Below, piece by piece: positions 9,079 through 20,000 of a stretch of DNA of 64,000 nt. Location of the stretch: assembly GCA_022560025.1 (NCBI GenBank), contig JAFISE010000032.1, positions 1-64,000 on the forward strand, written 5' to 3'. A model generated the notes under the pieces. The model had not been told where the DNA came from, ran no database searches, and worked only from the letters and a program-made list of their open reading frames with translations. Position 1 is the stretch's first letter; every line of letters begins with the position of its first letter. This DNA comes from Stagonosporopsis chrysanthemi (Eukaryota > Ascomycota > Dothideomycetes > Pleosporales > Didymellaceae). The translations under genes and the position numbers were made by a program.

Positions 9079-12000
9079 TCATGCTCCCACCGTCGAGCCG
9101 CCACTCCCTCCTCGTCCACCTCGCCCACCTTGCCCACCTTGCCCACCGCGTCCACCACGTCCACCACGCCCACGCCCACCTTTTGGAGAACCTCCACGCC
9201 CACCGCCAGCCGCCTTGTCCTTGCCTTCACCAAGCGTTCTGCCTTTGCCCTTAGCACCAAAGAGAGAGCCGAATGGATTGAACACATCAAACGTAGACCC
9301 TCCGCGCCCGAAGCTGGGAAACAGTCCGTGACCATGACCACGCCCACGCCCTCCCTCTAATCCACCGGCTGGAGCTGGAAGAATTGGTGGGCCTGGGGGA
9401 GCGTCCTCTCCAACCGCATGTCCTCGGCCACGACCAAACATGCCGTGGCCAAACAGTCCGTGACCAAAACCACGCCCGCGTCCACCGTCTGCTCCACTAG
9501 CAGGAGCAGCTGGTGGATTCGGTGGAGCATCGTCTCCAAGCATAAATCCTCGGCCACGACCAAACATTCCGCGACCAAAACCACGTCCCCGCCCACCATC
9601 CGGTCCGCCCACAGGAGGAGCTGGTGGTCCTGGTGGAGCACTTCCTCCAAGCACGTGCCCTCGACCACGAAAGCTGTAAAGAGCATGCGTCGTTCCGCGG
9701 CCTCTATAAGGGCTATGCACTGCTCCTTCGGGGCCGAACATCCCATCGTGGCTACCCATCATGCTCCCGGCAATGCCGTTGATATCATTAAGATCTTCAA
9801 ACGTAAACTCAGGAAAGTCTATCCCGGATGGAGCAAAACCCTGCGATGCTAGATGCGGCGCAGGCGCTTTGGCATCAGCCTGGGTTCCTCCAGCTTGCGA
9901 ATTCTCAACGCGCGCTTTCTTAGAATGCGGCTCCGTGTCCTCGACAGTAATCTTACGAACGGTAACAGTGGCTCCGTAGTCCTGCAGCAGCTCATTAAGC
10001 TTCGGGAGTAGCGTATCATACATATCATATCCATCGTCGAACCCGGCATAGGCGCCTTCATAAGCTGGGTGCAGTTCCGGCAATGGACTACGCCTGGCGG
10101 ACTTGGCCTGCTCATGCCATTCGACCACTGTGCGCAGGATCTTGTCTGCATTCGATTTGAAGTGTTGCTTGATAACATCTTCCCAGATCGATGGCTTCTT
10201 CTCCAGCCAGTCAATCATCGCAAGTCGGACCGTAAGCTCTCGAAGCAAGTGATTGTACTGGTCAGACGCAACCTTTGTAGAGGTGGTCCCGTAACTGCTC
10301 TCTCTACCCGGTTCATTGTACCACGGTTGCTCACACAGCACCATTGCTTGTAGAGACACGAGAACCTGAAGTAGTGTCGATTCGGCGGGCTTCCATGGCT
10401 CTCCAGACCAAGTCCCTAGCAGCGATAGGCAGACCTTGCCATCCGGGTAGAGGTTAGGGTTGATCCCGTGTACTCCACCACCAGTCCCCTTGAACGATAC
10501 TTCCGGCGGCTGTTTGGGGAAACTTGGAGGACAGAACATGTCAAATTCAAAGATGCCATTCTCATAGGGTGTCCCTTCAGGACCGACGATGGCGCATTTC
10601 ATCACGTCCAGTCGTGACTCTCCATGTCGGACGAAGATGTTCGGAGGTAGACTGGTCTTCAGTATGTTGACTTCAGACACTAAACGTTTGAGGCGACCAG
10701 GAGCCGAGCGGAACTGTGCCTGCGCCTTCGTTGCGAAAGCATGTGAATCACAGATCTTAAAATCAGCAACGTCGCTGACGCTAGCCACTGCTCCAGCAGA
10801 AGTATCTGCTGTAGTAGAATTGGAACCCTCCACTCCCGGCGTAGAATCAGGTATCGAGAGACTAAGGAGCTTCCACAGATGCGAGATCTTGCGGCACAGC
10901 GAGAGAGACTCATCGTCGTTGTCAGCATCTTTACCAGACTTGTGGTGCTCGACGTTCTTCAAGAACAAGTCACTGAATTGGCAGAGTGCGCGCAGATCGT
11001 CGGCAATCGATGTGACTGTCTCCAGGGACGCGTGCTCAACGCGGTGGTATGTTTGTGTGAGCAGGTTGCACGACTCAGGTCGTTGTGGTCTTTTCGAGAA
11101 CACTGTCGAATGTGCTGTAATGTGGTGCATGCCGAGAATTTTCACAAAATCTAAGACAGCGTTGCAAGCCTTCGTTCGCGCGAATGCGTCATCCAAAGAA
11201 TCGTTGCGCAGTATGTCTGCGCAGTAATCCAGTAGTTTGCTCTCCAAAAGCATATCTGGTATCACCGCTGGCGGGTCCAAGTCGAAAGTGTGACCGCGTT
11301 CGAAGGACGGAAGCAGATGCTCGAGCACGCTGAGTACTGTCGTGGCTAGTCTGTCGAGGTCTTGTTGAGCCTCATATGCCTTTGACTTGTCATCAGAGAT
11401 TGTCCTCCCCGGACCGCGGGTGCTGTACCAATTCTGCCTCATCTTATCAAGAATAAACGGAGGAGTACCGGTGAGACCGCCTAGAAACGTCTCAAGTTCT
11501 TCCAAGTCCATTTTGTCCAAGGCATCAAGGCTTACCGACGACAAATAGCCAGAATAGCTGTCATTGCCGCCATACCCAATACCGGTTTGTTGAGTCGCTT
11601 TGGCTTTGGCCTTACCCTTTCCCTTTCCCTTGGCCTTGGCCTTGGCTTTGGCTTTCCCTTTCGCCTCCTCTATTGACCCGGGCTGAGACTGCGACTTTGC
11701 ATCTACCGCCTCCGCCGTGTCCACGTTGTGCATATTTGCTGTTGCGCAATAGAGATTATCGAAGCCGCAGAGAAGGATCCAGGTCACGAGAAGGCGACCA
11801 TTAGTGCAACACCATGATACCGAGTGATTTCCGAAGGTCGCAAATGATCCTTTGACAGTTTTCGCGGGCTGACATGCGAAGCAAGAGGAATTACCGCAGT
11901 TCGTGCACTCGAGCAACGAAGAGAGTTCGCTCGTTCCAAGGTAGAACTTATAGAAGAGCGTAATCACGTCCGAGTCGTCTTTGAGGAAAAAGCTGCCGCA

Positions 12001-12402
12001 AGTATCGCATTGACTCGCCTTCAGGTAGTCCTGGAAGTCCAAGAGTGATGTGAACACTCGCGGAACTTGCCTCTCCGTATCGTTGATTATGGCCCTTGAG
12101 TGGCTGCTAACGTTCTGCGGCGCTGTGCGAGAAGAAGGACCTGCCCTTGAGAGATATGAGGGTTTTTCTGCGCTGGCCTTGGGCTCTGAACCGTCACCAA
12201 ACGGCATTAACGCATGCTCGAAGCCGGCATCGCATTCATTTTGAAGCTTTGCCGCGGCTGCAGCTGCTTCTGCATGCCCACCGAGATCCCCATTCAGTTC
12301 GGCGGACAGCTTCAACGCGTACTGGAAATCTTCATCTTCGTCCTCTGTCGAACCTGGAGGGCGTTTTTGGCGAAGCCGTTTGCTTTGCCGCCTGCCGCTC
12401 AT
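9079..12402 (-). CDS. Large E2-like (UBC-domain) protein with N-terminal Cys cluster and RG-rich tail
   Basis: This intronless gene encodes 1107 aa from the ATG at 12402 (MSGRRQSKRLRQKRPP); the upstream open frame lacks a better start. An N-terminal Cys cluster (CDTCGSFF near residue 131, then CTNCGNSSCFAC) looks zinc-binding. A Lys/Ala/Gly-rich low-complexity linker follows. The UBC domain (about residues 580-760) has the TPYENGIFEFDMFCPPSFP core and catalytic Cys near residue 658 in DGKVCLSLLGTW, which resembles the BIRC6/UBE2O class of large E2 enzymes and suggests combined E2/E3 ubiquitin transfer. The C-terminal 200 residues contain three diverged copies of a roughly 38-residue unit built on GRG, APPGPP and DGGRGRGFG, ending in RGG repeats typical of RNA-binding tails. 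Substrates cannot be predicted. Confidence 0.8.
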   Translation of the reverse strand: MSGRRQSKRLRQKRPPGSTEDEDEDFQYALKLSAELNGDLGGHAEAAAAAAKLQNECDAGFEHALMPFGDGSEPKASAEKPSYLSRAGPSSRTAPQNVSSHSRAIINDTERQVPRVFTSLLDFQDYLKASQCDTCGSFFLKDDSDVITLFYKFYLGTSELSSLLECTNCGNSSCFACQPAKTVKGSFATFGNHSVSWCCTNGRLLVTWILLCGFDNLYCATANMHNVDTAEAVDAKSQSQPGSIEEAKGKAKAKAKAKGKGKGKAKAKATQQTGIGYGGNDSYSGYLSSVSLDALDKMDLEELETFLGGLTGTPPFILDKMRQNWYSTRGPGRTISDDKSKAYEAQQDLDRLATTVLSVLEHLLPSFERGHTFDLDPPAVIPDMLLESKLLDYCADILRNDSLDDAFARTKACNAVLDFVKILGMHHITAHSTVFSKRPQRPESCNLLTQTYHRVEHASLETVTSIADDLRALCQFSDLFLKNVEHHKSGKDADNDDESLSLCRKISHLWKLLSLSIPDSTPGVEGSNSTTADTSAGAVASVSDVADFKICDSHAFATKAQAQFRSAPGRLKRLVSEVNILKTSLPPNIFVRHGESRLDVMKCAIVGPEGTPYENGIFEFDMFCPPSFPKQPPEVSFKGTGGGVHGINPNLYPDGKVCLSLLGTWSGEPWKPAESTLLQVLVSLQAMVLCEQPWYNEPGRESSYGTTSTKVASDQYNHLLRELTVRLAMIDWLEKKPSIWEDVIKQHFKSNADKILRTVVEWHEQAKSARRSPLPELHPAYEGAYAGFDDGYDMYDTLLPKLNELLQDYGATVTVRKITVEDTEPHSKKARVENSQAGGTQADAKAPAPHLASQGFAPSGIDFPEFTFEDLNDINGIAGSMMGSHDGMFGPEGAVHSPYRGRGTTHALYSFRGRGHVLGGSAPPGPPAPPVGGPDGGRGRGFGRGMFGRGRGFMLGDDAPPNPPAAPASGADGGRGRGFGHGLFGHGMFGRGRGHAVGEDAPPGPPILPAPAGGLEGGRGRGHGHGLFPSFGRGGSTFDVFNPFGSLFGAKGKGRTLGEGKDKAAGGGRGGSPKGGRGRGGRGGRGGQGGQGGRGGRGGSGGSTVGA

Positions 12403-13134
12403 GATGTAGTGTTGAAGTAGCGATGTTCCGCACCAATACTGGCTGTAAGTGGAGGTGAGGGCGTTAGTGGAAGATGTGTTGCTGCGGGGCGCAAGCTTCT
12501 TTATTGTGCGCGGTCGTAGCAAGCTGCTTTCACTGTGAAGTGGCGTTTGCGCAAGGCTGAGTTCCCTTACACACTCTACGCTGGCTGCCTTTAAGTCTCT
12601 GCATGGGATTAGTGAGTGAAGAAAAGTAATGTTTGTGCGTGTGAAGGTAAGCTGCGGGAATGGTTGTTGTAGGCGCGTCTCATTGGAAGGCAGCAGCCAA
12701 GATGAGGCTTAATCAGAAGGCAGGTGCATTGCTGCTCACGTGTCTCGCGATGTCCGCATAATGATTGGTCGACAGGTAAGACGGTGGCACCAGACAAGCG
12801 GATCACAAACAGATGATTTGAACGTTTCACGGATGCATGGGACATTGGTTGCACAGCTAATCTGACATATCTGAAGAGCATAACACGTAGTGGCAAAGGT
12901 GTAGGTAAGCATACTGGACAGCATGCATTGCAATAGTTACAGCTATCAACGGCAAAAGCGAGACAGTAGCCGCGCTTACGCGTGCTTAGTCCGAGACAGA
13001 GTACCTTTGAAGTGATTGCCAGCTGCGTTATGAATGACGAGCCACATCTCGCTGCAATCCCCATGCTTACAATATCTCACGCAGGCACCTCTTCCACGTG
13101 TTTCCTATCCTAAAAACCTCCTTCCCGGGACCAA
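12403..13134. other. Intergenic region upstream of the UBC gene
   Basis: A minus-strand 151-codon open frame (12609-13064) begins with a real ATG, but its translation is Cys-rich, has no recognisable pattern and overlaps a second open frame, so I do not call it. A candidate donor (gtactctg) follows its first 20 codons, so a small spliced gene cannot be excluded. Confidence 0.4.
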
Positions 13135-13621
13135 CTAGACCTGAATAGCATGGTGGAGGCTGGAAGTAATCAATGCCGTTTGAACTTGCGCCGGAGTGCT
13201 GTGTTGCAACTCCATGACAGTGAGCGAACGGGCCGACATTGGTATCCCGCTGCCTAGCACCAGAGGATGACTTGCTCCAGGATCGAAGGCGCTAAATGTG
13301 GACATGAGTACGAGCTCTGCGTTGTTGCTATCGCCATCTTGGTCCTTCCGGAAGAACTCCTGGAGGTTGATGCATGGCTCCCAGTGTGCTGTCTGTTGCT
13401 TGATCGTGTCGAGATTGCGGCATCTGAAAAATATAGGATGTCGAAAGTTTGCGACTGGTAGGGACGTCGTCTGCGCCCGAGGCGCTTGGTGATATTGCGG
13501 AGAGTAGAGTGCATCTTTGGCGTACTGGTAAAGATTCGCTTCGAGGAAGATGTGGAATTCACACGGAGAGGAAAATTTTGGGAGACTGCTGAGAAATAAA
13601 CTCGAGAAGCTCTACGTCCAT
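13135..13621 (-). CDS. Small spliced hypothetical protein (148 aa)
   Basis: Two exons are proposed: 13621-13565 and 13524-13135, with a 40-bp intron (GTGTGA...TACCAG) in phase 0. Exon 1 reads MDVELLEFISQQSPKIFLS and then meets a stop in its own frame. The second exon is open for 129 codons with ordinary amino-acid use in moderate-GC DNA, for example YAKDALYSPQYHQAPRAQ, DTIKQQTAHWEPCINL and VLMSTFSAFDPGASHPLVL. No family is recognised and no signal peptide or membrane segment is visible. The intron is short and its branch point is not obvious, so a longer exon 2 or a frameshifted gene is possible. The coding character of the region is the solid part; exact exon ends are inferred. Confidence 0.45.
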
Positions 13622-14062
13622 TTGTTGTGCTTGTTCGGGAACCATGGGTTCAGAACCATTCCATGGGTTCAGAACCATTCCACCGATACCGAAACCCATT
13701 CAATCCTTACCACCTGAATGGTAGTAGCACTTGAGTCATCTCGTGTCCTGTAGAGTTCGGCTGGTAACCTGCATCAGACCATGGTAAAGCGAACCATTTC
13801 AGGACCGACGTATGATTGCGATGTTGTAGATAGATCAGCATTGTATCGACGGCGCTATGTGTACAAGATGATTATCTGAGAAGATAAAAACAACAGATGT
13901 ATGCGAAAAGAAGGGGTATCCCAATCAAAATGTCAAAAACGCTACATGCGTCGCTAAGGTCGAAAAACCGAAGTAGTTCTTTACAAATAGGGAGGAAATC
14001 GTGGTCCCGCAAAATCTAAGGACCCATCGCGTCAATCAGTTGTCAACAAGACGAGGAAATGA
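13622..14062. other. Intergenic region with a 19-bp perfect duplication
   Basis: It holds a perfect tandem duplication of ccatgggttcagaaccatt (13642-13660 and 13661-13679). Its position, 20-60 bp upstream of the start of the small gene on the minus strand, makes it a possible regulatory repeat. The rest, toward 14062, is the 3' flank of the next minus-strand gene. Confidence 0.6.
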
Positions 14063-17000
14063 CTACCATAGCTCCCACTGCCCTGGGTATGCCGTGGCCT
14101 GCATGGTGGGCTCGTCGTCTTCAACAGCAGGTAACTCGAATACAGGGCGACTGTTGGTACCCTGCAGCCCCCGTCTCTCCCACCCAGGCGCCCCGCCGTT
14201 GCGACTACCACTGACGCTTCGAAGGCTGCCTACGCGACCACCACCGGAGACACCGCGCTCAAGCTCTTGAGCTCGTGCCCGAGCGGCCTCGCGCTCCTGC
14301 TGCTCTCGTTGTCGCTGCGCTGCCTGCATTTGCGAGCGCTGTATCCGCTCCATGCGGGCCTGCTCTTCCTGTTGCAGCATCTGGCGGCGGAGCGACTCGG
14401 CGCCCATATCTGGAGCTGCGCGTTGGGGAGACGCGGCCATAGAGGCTGGCTGGGGATGTTGCATAAGACCAAGGGAGGCTTGGCGAGGGCGACCGTCCTG
14501 TTGACGACCACCATCGTTTGGTACAGTTATGATATTTGGTGGCCGAGGACGTTCTGGATTGCTCTTCTCCATCCCTTCGTGAGGCACGCCGGGGCCGTCG
14601 TATGACGGAGGTGCCTCGTCAGGCGGGTTATCGTCATATTGGAGGTGATCAGGGACTGGGAAAACCCTCCGGGGTTCATTCGGCAGCGTTGGTTCAAACC
14701 GTCTATCGTCGTAGGGGGTGTGCTGCGGCTCATGAACATACAACGGTCGACGGTCGATATGGCCAGCATGTACTGGTGTATGGGAATCTTGAGCAGAGAC
14801 GTGTTGGCTGGCGATACTGTGTACTGGACTACCGTGACCAGGTACTGCGTGAAGAGGCCATCCCGCGTTACCCTGTATATTTGACTGTGTGGGCTGTGGG
14901 CTACGGCGGCTAAGTGGTGCAGAATGCGGCGCATTAGTAACCGGTTGAGGAGACTTTCGTGGCAACACCTCTCTGAAGCCTCCGCCATATTCTTGAGGCT
15001 GCTGCAGAGGTGCAGAGAAGGGAGGTGACGGCTTGTCAGGCGAACCGCGGGGAGAAGGTGAAGCTGCGTGTCTCTCTGCCTGTGCCTGTTGTTGAGAGGC
15101 AAACTGCTGCTGCATAAACTGCTTCTGGCGAGCCCGGACAATATCTTGCTCTGTAGTGCCTGCTGGGAAGTTCATATGCCATGGTCGTTCCTGAGGTGGT
15201 GCCTGCTGATGCACCTCTGATATGCTAGGCATTCTGGGCTTTTGTAGACGCGGGTCCACAGCCGGTCCTGTCTCGGCAGGCTCCGGACTTGGTCCAGAAA
15301 TCGGCGATATCACAGAAACGCTGCTCGCATCTGAGTGGTGGCGAGTGTTGGGTGGCATCTGGGACTGCGCGGATATTTGAGGTGAGATTGGTTGCATCTG
15401 AGCATCTGATGCCTGTCGACTGGAGTGGGGCTGCGGTGTTGTATAGGCGTGCGGCTGGTCACGCGGAGACACAAAAACACCTTGTACATGGCCGTATGCC
15501 TCAGGAATCGGAGGTGTATCGTACTGAGGCTCAGGTGAGCTTACATGTCGTTGTGCTACCGGTGACGCTGGAGGTGAGGCCTGACTGAGAAGAGGACCAG
15601 AAACACTTCTATTCGCAGCTTGTTGTTGCATAATCTGAGCTTGTTGTCGCGCAAGCTGAGCTTGTTGTTGCGCGATTTGAGCTTGCTGCTGCGTATGAAA
15701 TTGTCGAAGTTGAAGTTGTTGCTGCTGCCACCTGTGGCGCGCCAAATCTTCTTCAGCTTGCCTCAGATGGTCCTCTCTTGCCATCGCTGGCGGGTGTTGA
15801 CTTTGTGGCGAATGCTGACGCTCTTGTGGAGGAACAGATGTGCGTTGAGGCGAGCTTGAGTGCTGTATCTGGTCGTAATGTATCTGAGAGCGGCCGAGAG
15901 CCTCTGGACTTGGCAGGGGATATTGCTCATGTTGCAAGCGCTGTCTGTCCTCCGCTGTAGCCCCATAAGGTTGTTGACCCACGCCGTAGGTTTGATGCTG
16001 TTGCAATGCTTTTTGAAGAGCAATTTGCGAAGCACCGTAGGCACCAGGCTCCGAGGGTAGTTCTTTGTGCTGTTGTGTTTGCTGATGGGAGGCCACAGAA
16101 GCATTGTATGCCACCTGTTCACCTGGAGATCGCAGCAGCCCTGCATTGAGTTGTCGCTCTGCTTCAAGCTGCTGCTGCTGCTGTCTCAAGTACAAAGCTC
16201 GCTGTTGCTCTTCATGAGATGTCACATAGGCGCCCGGCTCTGGAGAATGTTTCTCAGGATAATAATATCCGTTGGACGGCGGCTGCTTCTGAACTGAATG
16301 CCGAATCGGCTGGTGAGGGTGCTCGCTTGAATATCGTGGGCCAGCGCCCACTGAGGCAGGGTCTTCGTAAACAGGTCGTGGTGGCTGGCCAGCGCCCAGC
16401 CTAAGTCGTTGCTCTTCCGCCATTTGCTTCGTCCTAAGATACGCAGAACCTTCCCCTGACAATCTGTGTTGCTGAGGTGTCTGAACTTGTTGTATTTGCG
16501 GCTGCATCTGCGGCTGTGGATGTTGGAGCGGCAAGCCATGTTGTGGATGGACGCTAGGCACGCCCTGCGTAGGCGCAAAGCGTGGATCTATCGGGCGTGC
16601 CGCTTGACCAGAAACAAATCCCTGTATGGGAGCGCTGTTGGGCTGCTGAGGAGCGGTGGCTTGTGTGTTTGGCGGGGGCCACTGCTGAGTCGGCTGAGCC
16701 TGCAAAATCGGCTGGCTGGTGTGTCTCTGAGCCTTTTGCGCTTTCTTCTCTTCCCTCGACAACCTAAACTTCCCTTGCAACTCTGCAGCCGGGTTGCTTT
16801 TGCCAAAGAGACCAGTAATGGCCGAGAACCTCTTCTTCTTTCCACCCTCTGGTATAGCACCTGTAGACGCGCGGTAGCCCTGTGACTGTCCCCCTTGCTG
16901 GGGAGGCTGTGGCTGCAGGTGCTGATTCTGGTATTGAGCAGGTATTGCAGGCATATTGAGATCTTGCCGAGAAAGTGCTGGCTGCACTTGCGTGGAACCA

Positions 17001-20000
17001 TGACTGACGTGACTGTATTGGGAGTCCGCACCGAGACTGGGTGGACGTTGTGGGCCTACGGCGACGCCAGGCTGTACTGCTGGCGATGCAGTGTTGGGCT
17101 CCCGCGACAAGCTGCTAACTGCGGAGACGAATGATTCGGCTCTGTTGGCGTCAGATGGCGGAACTGTAGGAGCTAGGCTTGATGAAGGCGGTGGCGCATT
17201 GGAGGTGGGTAGTGCATTTGGCGATGTCCGTCCAACGATGCCTTTCAGAGCTGCCGCCAACCTTGGCTTTGACAATGGCTTTTCCTGAGCTTGAGGACCC
17301 TGTTGGACTGATCCAGGTTGTTGGGCAGGAGCTTGACTTTCTACGCCACGGAACCGTGGATACTTCGCTTGTAGCTGCATCATCTGTTGCTGATATTCAA
17401 ACTCGTTTCTCGGCCCTGCGTAAGGTCCAGCTGGAGGCGATCCAAGCGGCTGGCTCACGACTCGATGGTCATGACTGGGTACTAGCATTTGGTTCAGAGG
17501 AGCAGATACACTCCTTAAATGTACTTGAGTATTCTGTACGACGGAAGGGTCTTGCGACTGATCTTCCTCACGGCCGTTTGGTAGTAGTTGACTCTTGGCG
17601 ACAGACCCTTCGTTGGGGATCGAAGGTGGTGTTCGCTTTGGAGGAAGGCTCGCAGCTTGTTGTACAGGCGACGCATCATCATCGTCTTCATCCTTCTGCA
17701 CCTGAGGCACGAAACGAGTTGGCTGACGAGCAACCTTTGCAGGTACGAACTCATGTACTGGTGGCTGAACAGACTGAGCGGGCGCCTGCGTAGTAACTTC
17801 GCCAGGAGGCCAATGCGTATCTTGAACAGGCTCAAAATTCGAGTAGATAGCACCGGAAGGCGCCCGGGGATACTGCTGTGATCGCCGCTTTGACTTTGGT
17901 GGGACTGCCGTCATCATACCTGCACTGGGCTGGTTGATTTGATCCTGAGGACGGCCATCATCATCATGAGGACCAGAGATGAAGCTCATCGGGCGCTCGA
18001 AGCTGTATCGCCGACCTGGCGAGTCATGTATGTCTGGTGCAGTCCCAATCGAAGAAGCGCCTGTTGTTGTGCGTGCTAGCTCAGCAGGAGCAGCGCTGGG
18101 AGTGCTAGCGATGCGGAGCGGTTGGCCTTTTTCATCACGTACATCTTTGACTACCCCGTTGTGGTCTGCATACAGATCATAATCTTCATTCCTGGCTGTT
18201 GGCGTTGACTCGTCTTTTGCTGATGCCGGCTCTTCTGGGATTTGCACATCCGTCAAGTTGGTCTTCCTAGCATTGGAAAAGTCGCGCTGCATCCGATGTA
18301 TTGTCGAAGGGGTTGATCTTCCAGCGTTGCTTGATGCAGGCGATATTGGTACGCTCGAGACAGCGGAAGATATGATTGATAACAGTGACTTTGAGCGCTC
18401 AGGGACCGTCATGTTAGACTCCGAGGCCGGGATTTGTTGAACTCCTTGCGCGGGTGCGACGGTCGAATGTCCAGCGAAGTATCCATTAGAAGCCGCGTAG
18501 GATGAAGTGTTGTTTGACTTCGCAGCCTGATCAGCCTGCTGGCCATGATGATCACTTGGCACGTGCGCCACAGGAGTAACGAGGTCGCTCTCGTCCTTCA
18601 TCGCGACGTTTGCGCCCGGCTCAGAGATCGCATCAGCGGCGTTGCTTTCCTGATCCCATGATTCGAGAGACGAATTGGATGCGGCATACTCTTCGACGGC
18701 GTGAACGACCTGCAGCTGAGAAGCCGAGCGTCGCTTCTCGATGGTTGGCATGGGGCTGGCGTCAGCCCGCCTTGGCACCGCTAGACTCGACACCTCAGGT
18801 TTCCCAGGTAGATTGACGCTCGAGTTTGAGGAGCTACCAGCGTACTCTTCGTACGATACGACAGGCTCGGAAGACATGACGGTCGCGGAACGGCTGGCGG
18901 GCTGCCTGATCCTTGGAACCGTAAGCTCGCTTGGCCCCTGCACGCCTTCATGCGCTGTCTCGAATCTCTCAATACGAGGTCGTTCCTCACTGCGATCGCT
19001 GCTCTTTGGCTGCAATACTTCGTCTTGTACATGTTCGAAACCGGATCTCGGATCGGCAGTGAAAAACCTGTCGACCGCAGGCCTCGCGAGCTGTTCGACA
19101 AATCTGTCACTGTGGGGTTCGTGCTGGTACCCTGCCAAAGGTGCGGCAAAGGGATCTGACGATCGTGTCGACACTGGCGAAACATCACCATCACCAACTA
19201 CCTTGCTCTCAAGTGCAGACTGCATGTCGAGCGCGCGAGTGGTTGCGCTCTCAACTGCTGGGGCATCTGCGTGATCGCTCGTCGGGGAAACATCACCAAT
19301 TCCGATTGTTTTAGTCTCGTAGCTCGTCTGCTCATTGTGTCGCTCTTTGGTGGTGGCATGCGGAGGGTTGCTTGCGTAGCTGGACGTCTTCGGGACCGCG
19401 GCATCCCCATAATGGACAGCGACAATGTTGGCAAGATCGGCTGCATCGGCGTGCTGCTCCTGGCCTTGATCTGAGCGGGATAGCAGCGACTTTGAATGCA
19501 CGTTCGCACCGCGTGCCACCACTTCTTCGTCGGAGACATCGCCAGCACCAATGACTTCAGTCTCCAACCTCAGTCGTTGCTTGATCCGCTCCTCGGTGTT
19601 GTTGGAAGCTCCGAGGCTCGACACATCGTCCTCATCGTCAGAAACTTCGTGCAACGAAGCTTTGGCTGAATGAAGTAGAGGGCTCTCGCTTGGAAGCTGC
19701 ATCACAAAAGCTCTCGGCAAGGGAGCTTCTTCCCGTCCTTCCCAACGATCAGCGCTGTCCCCGGTACCCTTTGTGTTGCTCATTAGTGTACCGGGCCAAG
19801 GTTGATGCAGAACCTCTACTGTGTTGCTCGATGACGTTTTTGGTGTCTCGTCTTCTACGAGCTTTTCTCTTGAACCCTGCGAGTGACTCTGAATGATATC
19901 GTCGTGATGCATGTTGAGTTGAACAATATCTGCTGGTGCTAGCGTTCCATCAGCGTCCTTGGGCAGCACGGGCTGACGTTCGTTATATTCAGCATCCTCA

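Noticed and set aside
12609..13064. A 151-codon Cys-rich minus-strand ORF
   Set aside because: True ATG but no recognisable pattern and overlapping alternatives; not supported enough to call.
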